NCBI RefSeq assembly: GCF_010093065.1
Contig: NZ_CP048113.1
Location: 6,962,001 to 7,026,000 of the forward strand
Reading direction: 5' to 3'
Source: Chitinophaga agri
Lineage (GTDB): Bacteria; Bacteroidota; Bacteroidia; Chitinophagales; Chitinophagaceae
DNA: 64,000 nucleotides
Of this stretch, positions 16,077-25,541 are shown one piece after another. The notes beneath the pieces are model-generated. The model made no database searches, had not been told where the DNA came from, and saw nothing but the letters and a program-made list of their open reading frames with translations. Within the stretch, counting starts at the first letter, position 1. Every line of letters starts with the position of its first letter. A program made the position numbers and the translations under genes.

Positions 16077-16910
16077 ATGTATAAAGTAGGTGAATACAAC
16101 CTTTTACGGGTAAAGAAGGAAAGCGAATACGGCCTGTTCCTTGATGGCGGAGACCAGGAGATCCTGATGCCCAAACGTTTCGTACCTGCCGGCGCCCAAA
16201 AGGGAGATGAACTCAGCGTATTCATTTACCACGATTCTGAAAACAGGCTGACCGCTACCAACCAGGAGCCTTATGGCATAGTGGGTGATATTGTGAACCT
16301 GAAAGCTACCGGGGTGACAGAACAAGGCGCATTCCTCGACTGGGGACTGATGAAAGACCTGTTTGTTCCTGCGTCTAAACAGATCAGCAAAATGCATCCT
16401 GGCCAGGATTACCTCGTAAAGATCTACCTGGATGAACTGACAAACAGGGTAGCCGCTACAGAGAAAATAGACCCTTATCTGAGCAACGAAAACCTGACTG
16501 TAAAGGAAATGGATGTTGTTGACATGATCATATACCGTCGTTCGGAAATTGGTTTCATTGTTATCATCAACAATCTGCATACCGGTGTATTGCATTACAG
16601 CGAAGTATTCGGTACATTGGATATAGGCGACAAACTCAAAGGATTTGTTAAATCCATTAAAGGGGATAAGATCGACGTTGTCGTTGGTAAACCTGGTTAT
16701 GAACGTGTGGAAAGTGAAGCTGATAAGATCCTGCGACTGCTGAAAGAAAATGATGGGTATCTGCCTTATCACGATAAATCAGATCCCGAAGAGATCTATG
16801 AATTCTTCAGCATGAGTAAAAAGACCTTTAAGATGACAACAGGTGCTTTGTATAAACAGCGAAAGATCGTCTTCACTCAGACCGGTATTAAACTGGTAGA
16901 GGAAGAATAA
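16077..16910 (+). CDS. CvfB-like S1 RNA-binding protein
   Basis: 277 residues. The start MYKVGEYNLLRVKKESEYGLFL, tandem S1-like OB domains (about 1-65, 66-130, 145-205) and a C-terminal winged-helix-like segment (about 215-275; LLKENDGYLPYHDKSDPEEI, ALYKQRKIVF) match the CvfB family. In firmicutes CvfB affects virulence gene expression through RNA binding; the role here is likely post-transcriptional but unproven. Cytoplasmic. A strong terminator overlaps its stop codon. Confidence 0.88.
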   Translation: MYKVGEYNLLRVKKESEYGLFLDGGDQEILMPKRFVPAGAQKGDELSVFIYHDSENRLTATNQEPYGIVGDIVNLKATGVTEQGAFLDWGLMKDLFVPASKQISKMHPGQDYLVKIYLDELTNRVAATEKIDPYLSNENLTVKEMDVVDMIIYRRSEIGFIVIINNLHTGVLHYSEVFGTLDIGDKLKGFVKSIKGDKIDVVVGKPGYERVESEADKILRLLKENDGYLPYHDKSDPEEIYEFFSMSKKTFKMTTGALYKQRKIVFTQTGIKLVEEE

Positions 16911-16954
16911 AACAAAACAGCGGGGATGCAATGGCATCCCCGCTGTTTTGTTTT
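16909..16954. terminator. Bidirectional terminator after the CvfB-like gene
   Basis: A stem of about 21 bp (16909-16929 / 16934-16954) with loop AATG has A-rich and T-rich ends. It separates the CvfB-like gene from the convergent small gene that ends at 16968. Confidence 0.9.
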
Positions 16955-16967
16955 ATAGCAAGTTTTA

Positions 16968-17147
16968 TTATTGATTTGCTTTACTTAGTGGAATAACCCC
17001 ATGTTGTTCGGCATAAATAAGAATATCCTCACTCTCAGATAAGTCAACATAATTAACAAATCCCGAACTTTTCAATTGCACCCACATGTCATGTTGCTTG
17101 GGAAAGACATCTTTTGAAGGTTCCTGTGATATAACGAAGTCTTTCAT
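16968..17147 (-). CDS. Small hypothetical protein
   Basis: 59 residues from ATG 17147 (MKDFVISQEPSKDVFPKQHD...), preceded by an AAGG-like site. A GTG at 17171 would add 8 residues. The sequence is polar with a regular amino-acid mix (HDMWVQLKSSGFVNYVDLSESEDILIYAEQHG), has no signal peptide or TM helix, and lies between two terminators as an isolated unit. I do not recognise a family; real-gene status is likely but unproven. Confidence 0.5.
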   Translation of the reverse strand: MKDFVISQEPSKDVFPKQHDMWVQLKSSGFVNYVDLSESEDILIYAEQHGVIPLSKANQ

Positions 17148-17277
17148 GGGAACCTTTTTTTCTTTGAACACGGGTAACGTATCCGGCGGCGTCTATATGC
17201 TGTTGGTAACAAACGGGAAAAAATATTACACGAAAAAGATTGTCATACAGTAACGACCAGCTCCCTGTAAATATGTA

Positions 17278-17312
17278 AAAAGGCTGCCCACCAATCTGGT
17301 GGACAGCCTTTT
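17278..17312 (-). terminator. Terminator of the efflux operon
   Basis: AAAGGCTG..CCACCA / TGGTGG..CAGCCTTT forms a 14-bp stem with one mismatch and a 3-nt loop. On the minus strand it ends in a T-rich tract, about 20 nt after the membrane fusion gene stop. Confidence 0.85.
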
Positions 17313-17332
17313 GCGGTAGATCTCATCCTTAC

Positions 17333-18451
17333 TTACTTGCCAATTTTTACGTGCTTCAGTTCAGCGCCTTCTCTTATTTCTTCGTTTGCGCTAGCCAGAA
17401 TGGTGTCGCCTTCGTTGAGATTTCCATAGATTTCCACTTTGCCATCTGCATCGCGACCGGTTTGTACCTGCACTCTTTCAGCTTTGCCATTTGTCACCCT
17501 GATCACAAATACATTTAAAGTAGAATTAACCACTGCTGCTTTCGGTACAATGAATGTACTGTCAGCCGCATCCATCGGAATATTCACTTCTGCGATCATG
17601 CCCGGCAGCAGTTTCTTATCATTGTTGATCACATCCATTTCAATACGCTGGGAACGCAGACGCGTGTCCAGTGCACCGGACAGACGATTCACCTTCGCGG
17701 TAAAGCTCTTACCGGTAAATGCCTTTACATTGAACTTCACTTCGCTGTTATTAGACAGGTAACTGGTGTAGGCTTCCGGAACGGAGATCACAAGACGCAG
17801 TTTCTTTTGCTCCTGTAGGGAAAATAAAGGGTATTCAGAGCCTTTTCCGCTTGGGCCGACATAGGCGCCCACGCTTACGTTTTTCGCGCTTATAACGCCT
17901 GCAAATGGCGCTCTGATCTCCAGGTAGTTCCTGTTGTCAGCGATCTCCCGGTAAGCTGCCTTACCGGACTCCCACTGTGCCAGGTCCGATTTCATGCGTG
18001 CCTGTGCAATGTCCAGGTCGTTTTTAGATACGGTGCCTGGTGTCAGACTGGTATTATACAAGCGGTCGTAGTTGGCTTTGCTGGCCAGGTATACCGCTTC
18101 CTGCGATTTGATCCTGGATTCTGCACCAGCCAGCTGTGAGCTGATCTCCGGTGCTTCCATCGTAGCCAGCAGCTGCCCCTGACTTACCTCTGACCCTACG
18201 TCCACATGCAGCTTCTTGATGAAACTATTCACCTTCGCATAGATGTCTACATTCTGGTAAGCGATCAGCTCACCAGGTATTTGCAGGGAAGAGGTCAGCT
18301 TACCCTTCTGCAGTGATATGGCCGCTACAGCTGCTTCTTCCTGTGTGTTTTCTCCTTTCTTTGCTGATTTACCTTCTGTATGACCGCAGCTGCTGAAAAG
18401 TAGTGTGGCAGGTAAACTTATTGTGATAGCGAGTGCTTTAAGACTGTTCAT
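17333..18451 (-). CDS. RND efflux membrane fusion lipoprotein
   Basis: 372 residues from ATG 18451, which lies one base after the RND permease stop codon; an upstream ATG at 18475 inside the permease gene is possible but less likely. A signal peptide with lipobox (LLFSSC, Cys22) predicts lipoprotein anchoring. The HlyD/AcrA-type order is visible: barrel-sandwich halves (IPGELIAYQNVDIYAKVNSFI and the second at NYLEIRAPFAGVISAKNVSVG), a helical hairpin between (about 110-170) and beta-barrel/proximal domains after (LRLVISVPEAYTSYL, LLPGMIAEVNIPM). It bridges the RND pump and the TolC-like channel. Last gene of the minus-strand operon. Confidence 0.92.
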   Translation of the reverse strand: MNSLKALAITISLPATLLFSSCGHTEGKSAKKGENTQEEAAVAAISLQKGKLTSSLQIPGELIAYQNVDIYAKVNSFIKKLHVDVGSEVSQGQLLATMEAPEISSQLAGAESRIKSQEAVYLASKANYDRLYNTSLTPGTVSKNDLDIAQARMKSDLAQWESGKAAYREIADNRNYLEIRAPFAGVISAKNVSVGAYVGPSGKGSEYPLFSLQEQKKLRLVISVPEAYTSYLSNNSEVKFNVKAFTGKSFTAKVNRLSGALDTRLRSQRIEMDVINNDKKLLPGMIAEVNIPMDAADSTFIVPKAAVVNSTLNVFVIRVTNGKAERVQVQTGRDADGKVEIYGNLNEGDTILASANEEIREGAELKHVKIGK

Positions 18452-18452
18452 A

Positions 18453-21400
18453 TTATTCGTGTAAGGATGGTACATAGTTTTTACTTTCTTTATCTTCCGG
18501 ATCAAGTGATACGGACTGGGTCGTTGTCTTACCCTGTGCCCACGCAAATACCAGTGGCAGTATGAAGAGCGTACTGAAGGTAGATGCGATCAGGCCACCG
18601 ATCACCGCACGTCCGAGCGGAGATGTCTGGTCGCCGGACTCTCCAAGGCCACTCGCCATTGGTATCATACCCGCTACCATCGCAAGGCTGGTCATCAGGA
18701 TCGGACGGAGACGCAAACCTACCGCTTCTTTTGCGGAAAGCAGCGCATCACCGTTGCCCAGTCGTAACTGTTCTGCATTCGTGATCAGTAACACCGCATT
18801 CGAAATAGATACCCCCACCGACATGATGATACCCATGTAAGACTGCAGGTTCAGTGTTGATCCGGTGATCACCAGTAAGGTCAGTGATCCGATCAGTACT
18901 GCCGGCACGGATGCCAGTACTACCGCTGATACTTTGAATGACTGGAAGTTCGCCGCCAGCATCAGGAAGATCACGACGATCGCCACCAACAAACCTGACT
19001 GCAGACTGTCCAGCGTGTCGGTCAGTGTAGAGCTGAGACCGATCAGTTCTACGTTCAGACCACGTGGCAGTTCGCCAATGGCGTTGATGGCTGCCTGTAC
19101 ATCCGTAGACGCTGTACCCAGGTCGATGTTGTTGGTGTTCGCAGTTACCGACAGACTTGGAATAGCCCCCAGGTTATCTGCTTCACCATATGTTGTATCC
19201 GGAACGATGGTCGCGACATCGCCTAATACCGGTCTGCTGGAATTCTTCAGCAACGGGATCTCCGCAATGGACTGAATATCCGTCATTTTGTTCTCCGGCA
19301 CCTGTACCTGTACACTGTAACTCAGATTCGATTTCTCATCGATCCAGATATTCTTTTCTGTGTAACGGGAAGAGGAAGTGGAGGCGGTCAGTGAACGGGA
19401 TATATCACTTACATCCACTCCCAGCTGTGCGGCACGTACACGGTCAATGTTCACACGCAGGGACGGATATTTCGTAGACTGTCCCAGCTGAACATCTCTC
19501 AGGTAAGGGATCTCTTTCAGTTTGGCTATCAGTTTTTTCGCATACTGCTCGTTCTGTTGCTTGTTCCTGCCAGTAAACCTCACCTCTATCGGGGTGGGTG
19601 AACCCTGGCTCAGGATCTTATCGGTCAACTCGATCGGCTCAAAAGACGGCTTCACACCTGGCAGTTCCTGCTGCATCGCATCCCTGATCTTGTCTTTCAG
19701 CTCGTCCATATTCACCTTATATTCTTCTTCCAGTGCCACCTGGATCACCGCTTCCTGCGGACCCGGCATGAACAGGTAGATAGGGCTGATGGAGAACTGT
19801 CCCGGGTGCTGACCTACATAAGCTGAAGAGATAGACACATGCTCAGGACCAACGATCTTTTTGATCGCCTCGATCGTTTTGATGGTGATCTCTTCTGTCT
19901 TCTCTGCCCGGGTACCTTCCGGCGCCCGCAAACGCAGCTGGAACTGACTGCCATTGCCACGTGGTAATACGTCACGACCAATGCTGTTGAGCAGGAGCAC
20001 TACCAGACCGATACCTCCGATCAGGTAAATGCTTACGATCACCCTGCGTGCCGGCATCATCCTGTTCATAAAGCGCATGAACCGGTTACGTACTTTTTCG
20101 AACATGGAGACCTTACCGTCATTATTGAAGTCTGCTCTTTCTACCAGCTCTTTTTTATCATGATGTGATACTGCTTCTCCGGCTTTATGTCCATGGTCTT
20201 TCATCAGCCAGTTGGCCATGATAGGTACGAAGGTCTGTGCCAGGAAGTAAGAGATGATCATCGCAAAACCAATGGCCAGTGCCAGTGGCAGGAACAGCGA
20301 GCCTGGAATACCTCCCATAGTGAATGCGGGTGCAAATACCGCGAGGATACAGAAGAGGATCAGCAGTTTAGGGAAAGCGATCTCCTTACACGCATCCCAG
20401 ATGGCGAGTCCCTTCGGCTTACCCATATCCAGGTGCTGGTGTATGTTTTCTATCGTTACCGTACTCTCATCCACAAGGATACCGATCGCCAGTGCCAGAC
20501 CACTCAGGGTCATGATGTTGATGGTTTGCCCCGCCAGCTTCAGGCAAAGCACGGCCGCAATAATGGACGTCGGAATGGTCAGGATCACGATCAGTGCGCC
20601 TCTCGGGTCACCGAGGAATAACAGTACCATCAGACCTGTCAGGATCGCACCAATAGCTCCTTCACTGATCAGACTCTTCACCGCATTGATCACATATACC
20701 GACTGGTCAAATTCATATGTCAGTTTCACATCCTCCGGCAGCAGCGACTGGAATTTCGGTAATGCTGCTTTCAGTTTCTGTACCACTTCCCAGGTGGAAG
20801 CATCACCGGATTTTGCTACGGACAGATATACGGAACGGCGTCCGTTCACCAGTGCATAACCGGCGGTTACATCCGCACCATCTTCTACAGTGGCGACATC
20901 GCGGAGATAGAGGTTCTGTACACCACCTTTGAAAAGTGGGATATTTTCAAAGTCTTTTACCGTTCTGATAGCCGTATTGGCAGGAGTGATATAGTTCACA
21001 TCGCCGATACGCAAGTTACCGGAAGGAGACGTCTGGTTATTGATACGCAGTGCCTCTACCAGCTGGTCAGGCGTCATATTGTGAGAACGCAGCAGCTCAG
21101 GGTCGGCCTTGATCACTACAGTACGTAGGTTACCACCGAAAGGAGGAGCCGATACCAGACCAGGGATCTGTGTAAAGGAGGCACGTACATACGTGTTGGC
21201 CAGGTCAAGCAGTTCGTTATTACCGCGTTTCTCGCTACTCAGTACCAGCTGACCTACAGGCAGGGTAGAGGCGTCGAAACGTATAATGAACGGCGGCTGC
21301 GAGCCCGGTGGGAAGATAGCCTGGATACGGTTACAGAAAGCGCTTAGCTCTGCCTGCGCCTGTGCCATGTTCGTACCGGGATAGAAACTCACCTTGATGA

Positions 21401-21668
21401 GGGTCAGGCCCTGTATATTCTTTGTTTCAATGGCCTTGATACCATTTACATAGAGCAATATGTTGATGTACTGTTTACCAAAGTATGCTTCCATCTGGGT
21501 AGGGGTGTATCCTCCGAAAGGGTGCGCGATGTACATCACCGGCAGGTCCAGTTTCGGGAAGATGTCAACCTTGATCGTTCTTACGGCACCTATACCGAAG
21601 AAGAAGAGGGCAGCCACTATTACCAGTATGGATATTGGTTTGCGTAATGCTGTTCTTATCAGGTTCAT
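18453..21668 (-). CDS. RND-family efflux permease with EF-hand-like insert
   Basis: 1071 residues, 12 TM helices in the two-fold RND pattern (TM1 at about 12-30; TM blocks at about 335-485 and 545-560, 880-1040), with two large periplasmic loops. AIGILVDESTVTIENIH (395-410) carries the motif around the proton-relay Asp; GSLFLPLALAIGFAMIISYF ends the first TM block. Overall it resembles HAE1/CusA-type pumps; substrate cannot be fixed. A cytoplasmic linker between TM6 and TM7 holds the sequence DFNNDGKVSMFE (513-524; nt 20097-20132), a complete 12-residue EF-hand loop pattern (D1, N3, D5, G6, V8, S9, E12), which is unusual. It starts 4 nt after the TolC-like gene stop and is followed by the fusion lipoprotein gene. 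Confidence 0.95.
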   Translation of the reverse strand: MNLIRTALRKPISILVIVAALFFFGIGAVRTIKVDIFPKLDLPVMYIAHPFGGYTPTQMEAYFGKQYINILLYVNGIKAIETKNIQGLTLIKVSFYPGTNMAQAQAELSAFCNRIQAIFPPGSQPPFIIRFDASTLPVGQLVLSSEKRGNNELLDLANTYVRASFTQIPGLVSAPPFGGNLRTVVIKADPELLRSHNMTPDQLVEALRINNQTSPSGNLRIGDVNYITPANTAIRTVKDFENIPLFKGGVQNLYLRDVATVEDGADVTAGYALVNGRRSVYLSVAKSGDASTWEVVQKLKAALPKFQSLLPEDVKLTYEFDQSVYVINAVKSLISEGAIGAILTGLMVLLFLGDPRGALIVILTIPTSIIAAVLCLKLAGQTINIMTLSGLALAIGILVDESTVTIENIHQHLDMGKPKGLAIWDACKEIAFPKLLILFCILAVFAPAFTMGGIPGSLFLPLALAIGFAMIISYFLAQTFVPIMANWLMKDHGHKAGEAVSHHDKKELVERADFNNDGKVSMFEKVRNRFMRFMNRMMPARRVIVSIYLIGGIGLVVLLLNSIGRDVLPRGNGSQFQLRLRAPEGTRAEKTEEITIKTIEAIKKIVGPEHVSISSAYVGQHPGQFSISPIYLFMPGPQEAVIQVALEEEYKVNMDELKDKIRDAMQQELPGVKPSFEPIELTDKILSQGSPTPIEVRFTGRNKQQNEQYAKKLIAKLKEIPYLRDVQLGQSTKYPSLRVNIDRVRAAQLGVDVSDISRSLTASTSSSRYTEKNIWIDEKSNLSYSVQVQVPENKMTDIQSIAEIPLLKNSSRPVLGDVATIVPDTTYGEADNLGAIPSLSVTANTNNIDLGTASTDVQAAINAIGELPRGLNVELIGLSSTLTDTLDSLQSGLLVAIVVIFLMLAANFQSFKVSAVVLASVPAVLIGSLTLLVITGSTLNLQSYMGIIMSVGVSISNAVLLITNAEQLRLGNGDALLSAKEAVGLRLRPILMTSLAMVAGMIPMASGLGESGDQTSPLGRAVIGGLIASTFSTLFILPLVFAWAQGKTTTQSVSLDPEDKESKNYVPSLHE

Positions 21669-21672
21669 TTAA

Positions 21673-23073
21673 TTAGAATTCATTGATGAATAGAGAAAAA
21701 TTGCCACTCGCCGCTGCTTTCAGCAATAGTGCCTGCCATACGTTGGTATAGGCAATATCACGGTCGGTTTCTGCACGGTTCAGTGTATAGAATACCTGTG
21801 TAACATCTACAATGGTATTCAGACCGTTCCTGTAGAGCACTGTCCGCTGGTTATACGCTTCACTCGCTGCGCTTACCTGGATAGGTGCTTCTGCGTAGTT
21901 GTCCAGCGCATACCTGATCCTGCTGTCTGATAATGATAGCTGTGCTGTCAGTTGCTGGCGGGCCAGTTCATATTCATCCTGTAAGCCTTTGGAGATGAAT
22001 TTCTGCGAGGCGGTCTGGTGTTTTACTCTCAGTGGAGAGGTAATGTTCCAGGTAACGCCTACTCCCAGCAGATAGTTGGTACGGTTCGGCTTTACACCAT
22101 CCCAGTAGCCTTTCGAGTAAGCTGTCTGGTCGGTGATGTAGTCAGCATTAAAACCGGAACCTCTTGTCTGTACGGCACTGAATACAGAAAATGCCGGGAA
22201 GTTCAGTGTATGTATATATCTGGCCTGTTCATCACTCAGCCTGATACGGTTTTCGTAGTACTTCAGCAGAGGGTGTCCCTGTACACCCACGTTCACACTA
22301 TCGGAAAGTGCGGATGGTATACGGGTAATAAATACAGTATCAAGTGTAAAGGTGGTAGGTGGAACACCCATGAGTTGCGCCAGCTGATTGGCGTACGTCT
22401 GCTCGGCATCTTTCGCCTTCGTGTAGGAGATCTTTGCATTGGATACCTCTGCATTGGCCAGGGTAGAGTCTACTCCGGGTATCAGGCCATTCAGAGCTCT
22501 TGTCACTACGACAGCGCGGAATGTATCTGCACGCTCCAGGTTATTTGCCCATGACCTGGTCAGACGCTGTGCCGCCAGCAGGTTCAGGTAAGCGCCCGCT
22601 ACTCTTACGGAGTGCTGGAACTGTTCCTGTTCCCAGTCAGCCTGGTCTCTCGCTACAGCTGCCTGTGCCGTTTTGATCCTTTCCCTTGCTCTGCCGAAGG
22701 CAAAGAAATCCCAGTTGATGTTGGCGAGGTAAAGTCCGCCAAAAGCTGCATTCCAGTTCTGTGACGGCAGCGTAGGTCCTGAAGAGGCCACCCCTAATCC
22801 GTTCAGACCATAAGACGGACCAAACTGCCCGTTGACAGTACCATAATCCTGTTGGGCGGACAGGTTCAGGTTAGGTAAATATTCCCGCTTCGCCTGTGTA
22901 GCGGTGGCTTTTGACGCGTTCAGATAGTTGGCTTTCGCCTTGACGGTACCGTAGTTGGCCAGCGCGGTCTGTACTGCGTCTTTTAACGTCAGTACCTGCT
23001 GTGCGTGTAGTGCCTCCATAGACCCGTGCCATAACAGCAGGAAGAGCACTACCGCGATTCTTTTTGTTTGCAT
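21673..23073 (-). CDS. TolC-family outer membrane efflux protein
   Basis: 466 residues with an N-terminal signal peptide (hydrophobic stretch VVLFLLLWHG, cleavage likely after ALHAQ). Two duplicated OEP repeats are visible: LTLKDAVQTALANYGTVKAKANYLNASKATATQAKREYLPNL at the start of repeat one and a matching helical section around LSDEQARYIHTLNFPAFSVF in repeat two. It forms the outer-membrane channel for the RND pump encoded next. About 30 nt downstream of the histidine kinase gene, same strand, so sensor and pump are probably one transcription unit. Confidence 0.92.
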   Translation of the reverse strand: MQTKRIAVVLFLLLWHGSMEALHAQQVLTLKDAVQTALANYGTVKAKANYLNASKATATQAKREYLPNLNLSAQQDYGTVNGQFGPSYGLNGLGVASSGPTLPSQNWNAAFGGLYLANINWDFFAFGRARERIKTAQAAVARDQADWEQEQFQHSVRVAGAYLNLLAAQRLTRSWANNLERADTFRAVVVTRALNGLIPGVDSTLANAEVSNAKISYTKAKDAEQTYANQLAQLMGVPPTTFTLDTVFITRIPSALSDSVNVGVQGHPLLKYYENRIRLSDEQARYIHTLNFPAFSVFSAVQTRGSGFNADYITDQTAYSKGYWDGVKPNRTNYLLGVGVTWNITSPLRVKHQTASQKFISKGLQDEYELARQQLTAQLSLSDSRIRYALDNYAEAPIQVSAASEAYNQRTVLYRNGLNTIVDVTQVFYTLNRAETDRDIAYTNVWQALLLKAAASGNFSLFINEF

Positions 23074-23103
23074 GATAATACTTAAACATTAAGACCATGA
23101 ACC

Positions 23104-24438
23104 TTACAGCTGCTTTTCGGGAAGAAGTGTGCTGTTTTCTTCCTTCTGCTGCCTTACGTTCTCTGTTGATTCCTCGAAAATTATTTGCATGATATGCCAC
23201 CCTTCGGTGTAGTCATACTGAATGTTGAAATGATTGACGTCGCAGATCTGTTTGACAATGGCCAGACCTATACCAATTGAATCACTGTTCCTGCTTCCTT
23301 TTTTGAAACGCCGGAACAGTTGTCCGGTAGGCACTTCCGGCGGCATGCCCGTATTACTGATCACCAGTTGCGACCTGTTGAGCTGTACACTGATCTTACC
23401 TCCCTGCACGTTGTGTCTGATGGCATTGCTCAGCAGATTGCCAAGCAGGATATCCGTCAGCGCGGGATGTAGCTGTACCTCCACGCCTGTAGAGATGTGC
23501 GTATCCAGTGCAATGAATTTCATATCCATCAATTCGGAAAATGTCTGCAGCGCATCTGTTACCAGCTGTGACATAGAGATGGGCTGCCGGGTGGCAAACT
23601 CGTTGTTTTCAAGTCTGGCCAGCAATGTCAGTGAGCTGTTGATCCGGGATAACTTATCAATCTCGTTCTGCATATCTCCGATCAGGGGAACAATGCTGCC
23701 CTCTTCTTTACCCTGGAGATAAGATTCTGTCAGCAGTTCCAGTTTGTTGCGTAACACTGCCAGCGGTGTCTGTAGCTCGTGTGACGCATTTTCTGTAAAC
23801 TCTTTCAGTGAGCGGTAATCATCCAGCGCTTTATCTGTCATCGTACTCAGGAAACAGTTCAACGTATTCAGCTCCGCAGCGTTGGCTTTCGGCAGCTGCA
23901 GCGATTTTTTGTCCTTGAGATTGAAGGCGCGCACTTTCTTCAGCGTCTGATGGAAAGGCGCCAGTATAAGCCTTGATACAAAGCGGGCGGACAATACCGT
24001 CAATGTCAGCAGGATCGCAAAGATCCAGATGAAAGAACTTAAGAGGCCCTGTAATATCTCATTCGCCTTGGTGATGTAGTTATAAGACGAAATACTGTAA
24101 TAGTGGCCGTTAATATTGTAGAAAGAGGTGACCGTCAGCCGGCACTCTCTATGCTGTAACATGGTGTTATAAAAGGTGTATTCACGTACATTGTACTTAT
24201 CCACCGGAATCTCATTCTGCAGCTGTGTGATCTCTACTGGCCTGCCGCGCATGTAGGTATCCGGCGATACACCATTCCGCATCTGCTTCGCCATCTGGTC
24301 ATTATTGACCTTCAGCCGGTTGATCTCCGCCTGATCTATTCCGGACTTCACCTTGTGGTAAGCGATCACAAATCCTACCAGCATCGCTGTCAGCGTGATG
24401 CAGATGTACCAGAGTGTGAATTTGTTGATCAGCTTCAT
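23104..24438 (-). CDS. Sensor histidine kinase
   Basis: 444 residues. TM1 at about 8-27, periplasmic sensor of about 100 residues (28-130), TM2 at about 131-152, HAMP-like linker to about 205. HisKA carries H220 in ENASHELQTPL. The HATPase region contains the N box NLLSNAIRHN, a short G1-like SNTGMPP and G2 SIGIGLAIVKQI. The sensor domain has no family I can name. Its ATG overlaps the response-regulator TGA (ATGA at 24435-24438). It presumably controls the downstream efflux genes. Confidence 0.93.
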   Translation of the reverse strand: MKLINKFTLWYICITLTAMLVGFVIAYHKVKSGIDQAEINRLKVNNDQMAKQMRNGVSPDTYMRGRPVEITQLQNEIPVDKYNVREYTFYNTMLQHRECRLTVTSFYNINGHYYSISSYNYITKANEILQGLLSSFIWIFAILLTLTVLSARFVSRLILAPFHQTLKKVRAFNLKDKKSLQLPKANAAELNTLNCFLSTMTDKALDDYRSLKEFTENASHELQTPLAVLRNKLELLTESYLQGKEEGSIVPLIGDMQNEIDKLSRINSSLTLLARLENNEFATRQPISMSQLVTDALQTFSELMDMKFIALDTHISTGVEVQLHPALTDILLGNLLSNAIRHNVQGGKISVQLNRSQLVISNTGMPPEVPTGQLFRRFKKGSRNSDSIGIGLAIVKQICDVNHFNIQYDYTEGWHIMQIIFEESTENVRQQKEENSTLLPEKQL

Positions 24439-25118
24439 GATGCAGCAGTATTAAATTTGTACCCTAATCCGTACACCGTGTTAATATAGTCAGTGCCAGC
24501 AGCGGCGTGGATCTTCTTCCGGAGATTCTTTACATGCTGGTATACAAAGTCAAAGTTGGCCAGGTTGTCGGTATAATCGCCCCATAGATGCGCAGCGATC
24601 GACTGACGGGATAATACCCTGTTCTTATTGACAAGAAAGTATAACAGCAGATCAAATTCCTTGGGTGTCACATCCAGCATGATCTCGTTCACAGACGCTT
24701 CCAGCGTATCGGTATTCAGCATGATCTCATTGAACGTAACAATATTGCTGCCCTGTAATTTTTTCCTTCTGAATATGGCTCTCAGGCGTGCATGCAGTTC
24801 GGATAGATGAAATGGTTTCGTGAGATAATCGTCCGCCCCTTCTTCCAGTCCGGTTATTTTATCATCCAGCGAGTTTTTTGCTGAGATGATCAGTACACAA
24901 CTATCCATTTTCTCCTGGTGCATGAACTGAAGCAGCTCCAGGCCGTTGCCATCAGGCAATGTAATATCCAGCAGGACACAGTCATATTGAAACGTCGTCA
25001 GCTTATCATACGCCTCTTTACTGGTATGGCTCACTTCACACAGGTAACCCTCTTTTTCAAGAAAGCTACTGATGCTGCCGGCCAGTTCCATATTATCTTC
25101 AACGAGCAGAACTTTCAT
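24435..25118 (-). CDS. OmpR-family response regulator
   Basis: 227 residues from ATG 25118 (MKVLLVEDN); the longer frame upstream has no receiver-like content. The receiver domain has the acidic pair E7-D8, phospho-acceptor D51 (LLDITLP), the ISA switch segment and TKPF lysine. The C-terminal winged helix (about 130-225) has VTPKEFDLLLYFLVNKNRVLSRQSI and YINTVYGLGYKF. First gene of the sensor-pump operon, translationally coupled to the kinase. Confidence 0.95.
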   Translation of the reverse strand: MKVLLVEDNMELAGSISSFLEKEGYLCEVSHTSKEAYDKLTTFQYDCVLLDITLPDGNGLELLQFMHQEKMDSCVLIISAKNSLDDKITGLEEGADDYLTKPFHLSELHARLRAIFRRKKLQGSNIVTFNEIMLNTDTLEASVNEIMLDVTPKEFDLLLYFLVNKNRVLSRQSIAAHLWGDYTDNLANFDFVYQHVKNLRKKIHAAAGTDYINTVYGLGYKFNTAAS

Positions 25119-25182
25119 ATAAGCTGCATAATTCGTTTTAAAATTTGAAGTAATCTTGAAGCAATACCTTTCTACACTTATA

Positions 25183-25217
25183 AAAAAAGAACCACTGGTC
25201 ATACGTGGTTCTTTTTT
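25183..25217 (-). terminator. Hairpin with A/T flanks upstream of the response regulator
   Basis: Perfect 13-bp stem (25183-25195 / 25205-25217) with a 9-nt loop and A/T tracts on both sides. It begins immediately after the stop codon of the possible small gene at 25218-25427 (minus). Confidence 0.75.
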
Positions 25218-25427
25218 CTACTGTCTTGTTGTCCGTTGAGTACCTGAAAATTCCATTGTAAAATTGGCAAGAATCCGGTTCTTTTTATTGTTCCATTCAA
25301 ATGAATAGTTGTAAAATTCAAAGTTTTTTAAGAACGGTGGCGGAATGGGGGTACAGCTGTCTGTAGTAGGTATTATGTAATTGGTAGTCAATAGTATGTG
25401 GTGTTTTTGGTTTGTTTTCTCACACAT
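25218..25427 (-). CDS. Possible small hypothetical protein
   Basis: 69 residues, low-complexity start then a protein-like end (FLKNFEFYNYSFEWNNKKNR...). Its stop codon sits exactly against a strong terminator on the same strand, which is the main support. No family, no clear ribosome binding site, AT-rich. It may be a gene fragment or chance frame. Confidence 0.25.
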   Translation of the reverse strand: MCEKTNQKHHILLTTNYIIPTTDSCTPIPPPFLKNFEFYNYSFEWNNKKNRILANFTMEFSGTQRTTRQ

Positions 25428-25480
25428 TCATGTGAGCACTATTTAATTCACTGGTTGTAGTTGTCAAAGAAGTGTAACAT

Positions 25481-25515
25481 AAAAAAGGGGCTGCCCGCAC
25501 ATGGCGGACAACCCC
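25481..25515 (-). terminator. Terminator after the 652-residue T9SS protein gene
   Basis: GGGGCTGCCCGC (25487-25498) pairs with GCGGACAACCCC (25504-25515) with two G-U type pairs; six T follow on the minus strand. Confidence 0.85.
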
Positions 25516-25541
25516 GGGAATAAAACGGGTCTGTTGCAGGT

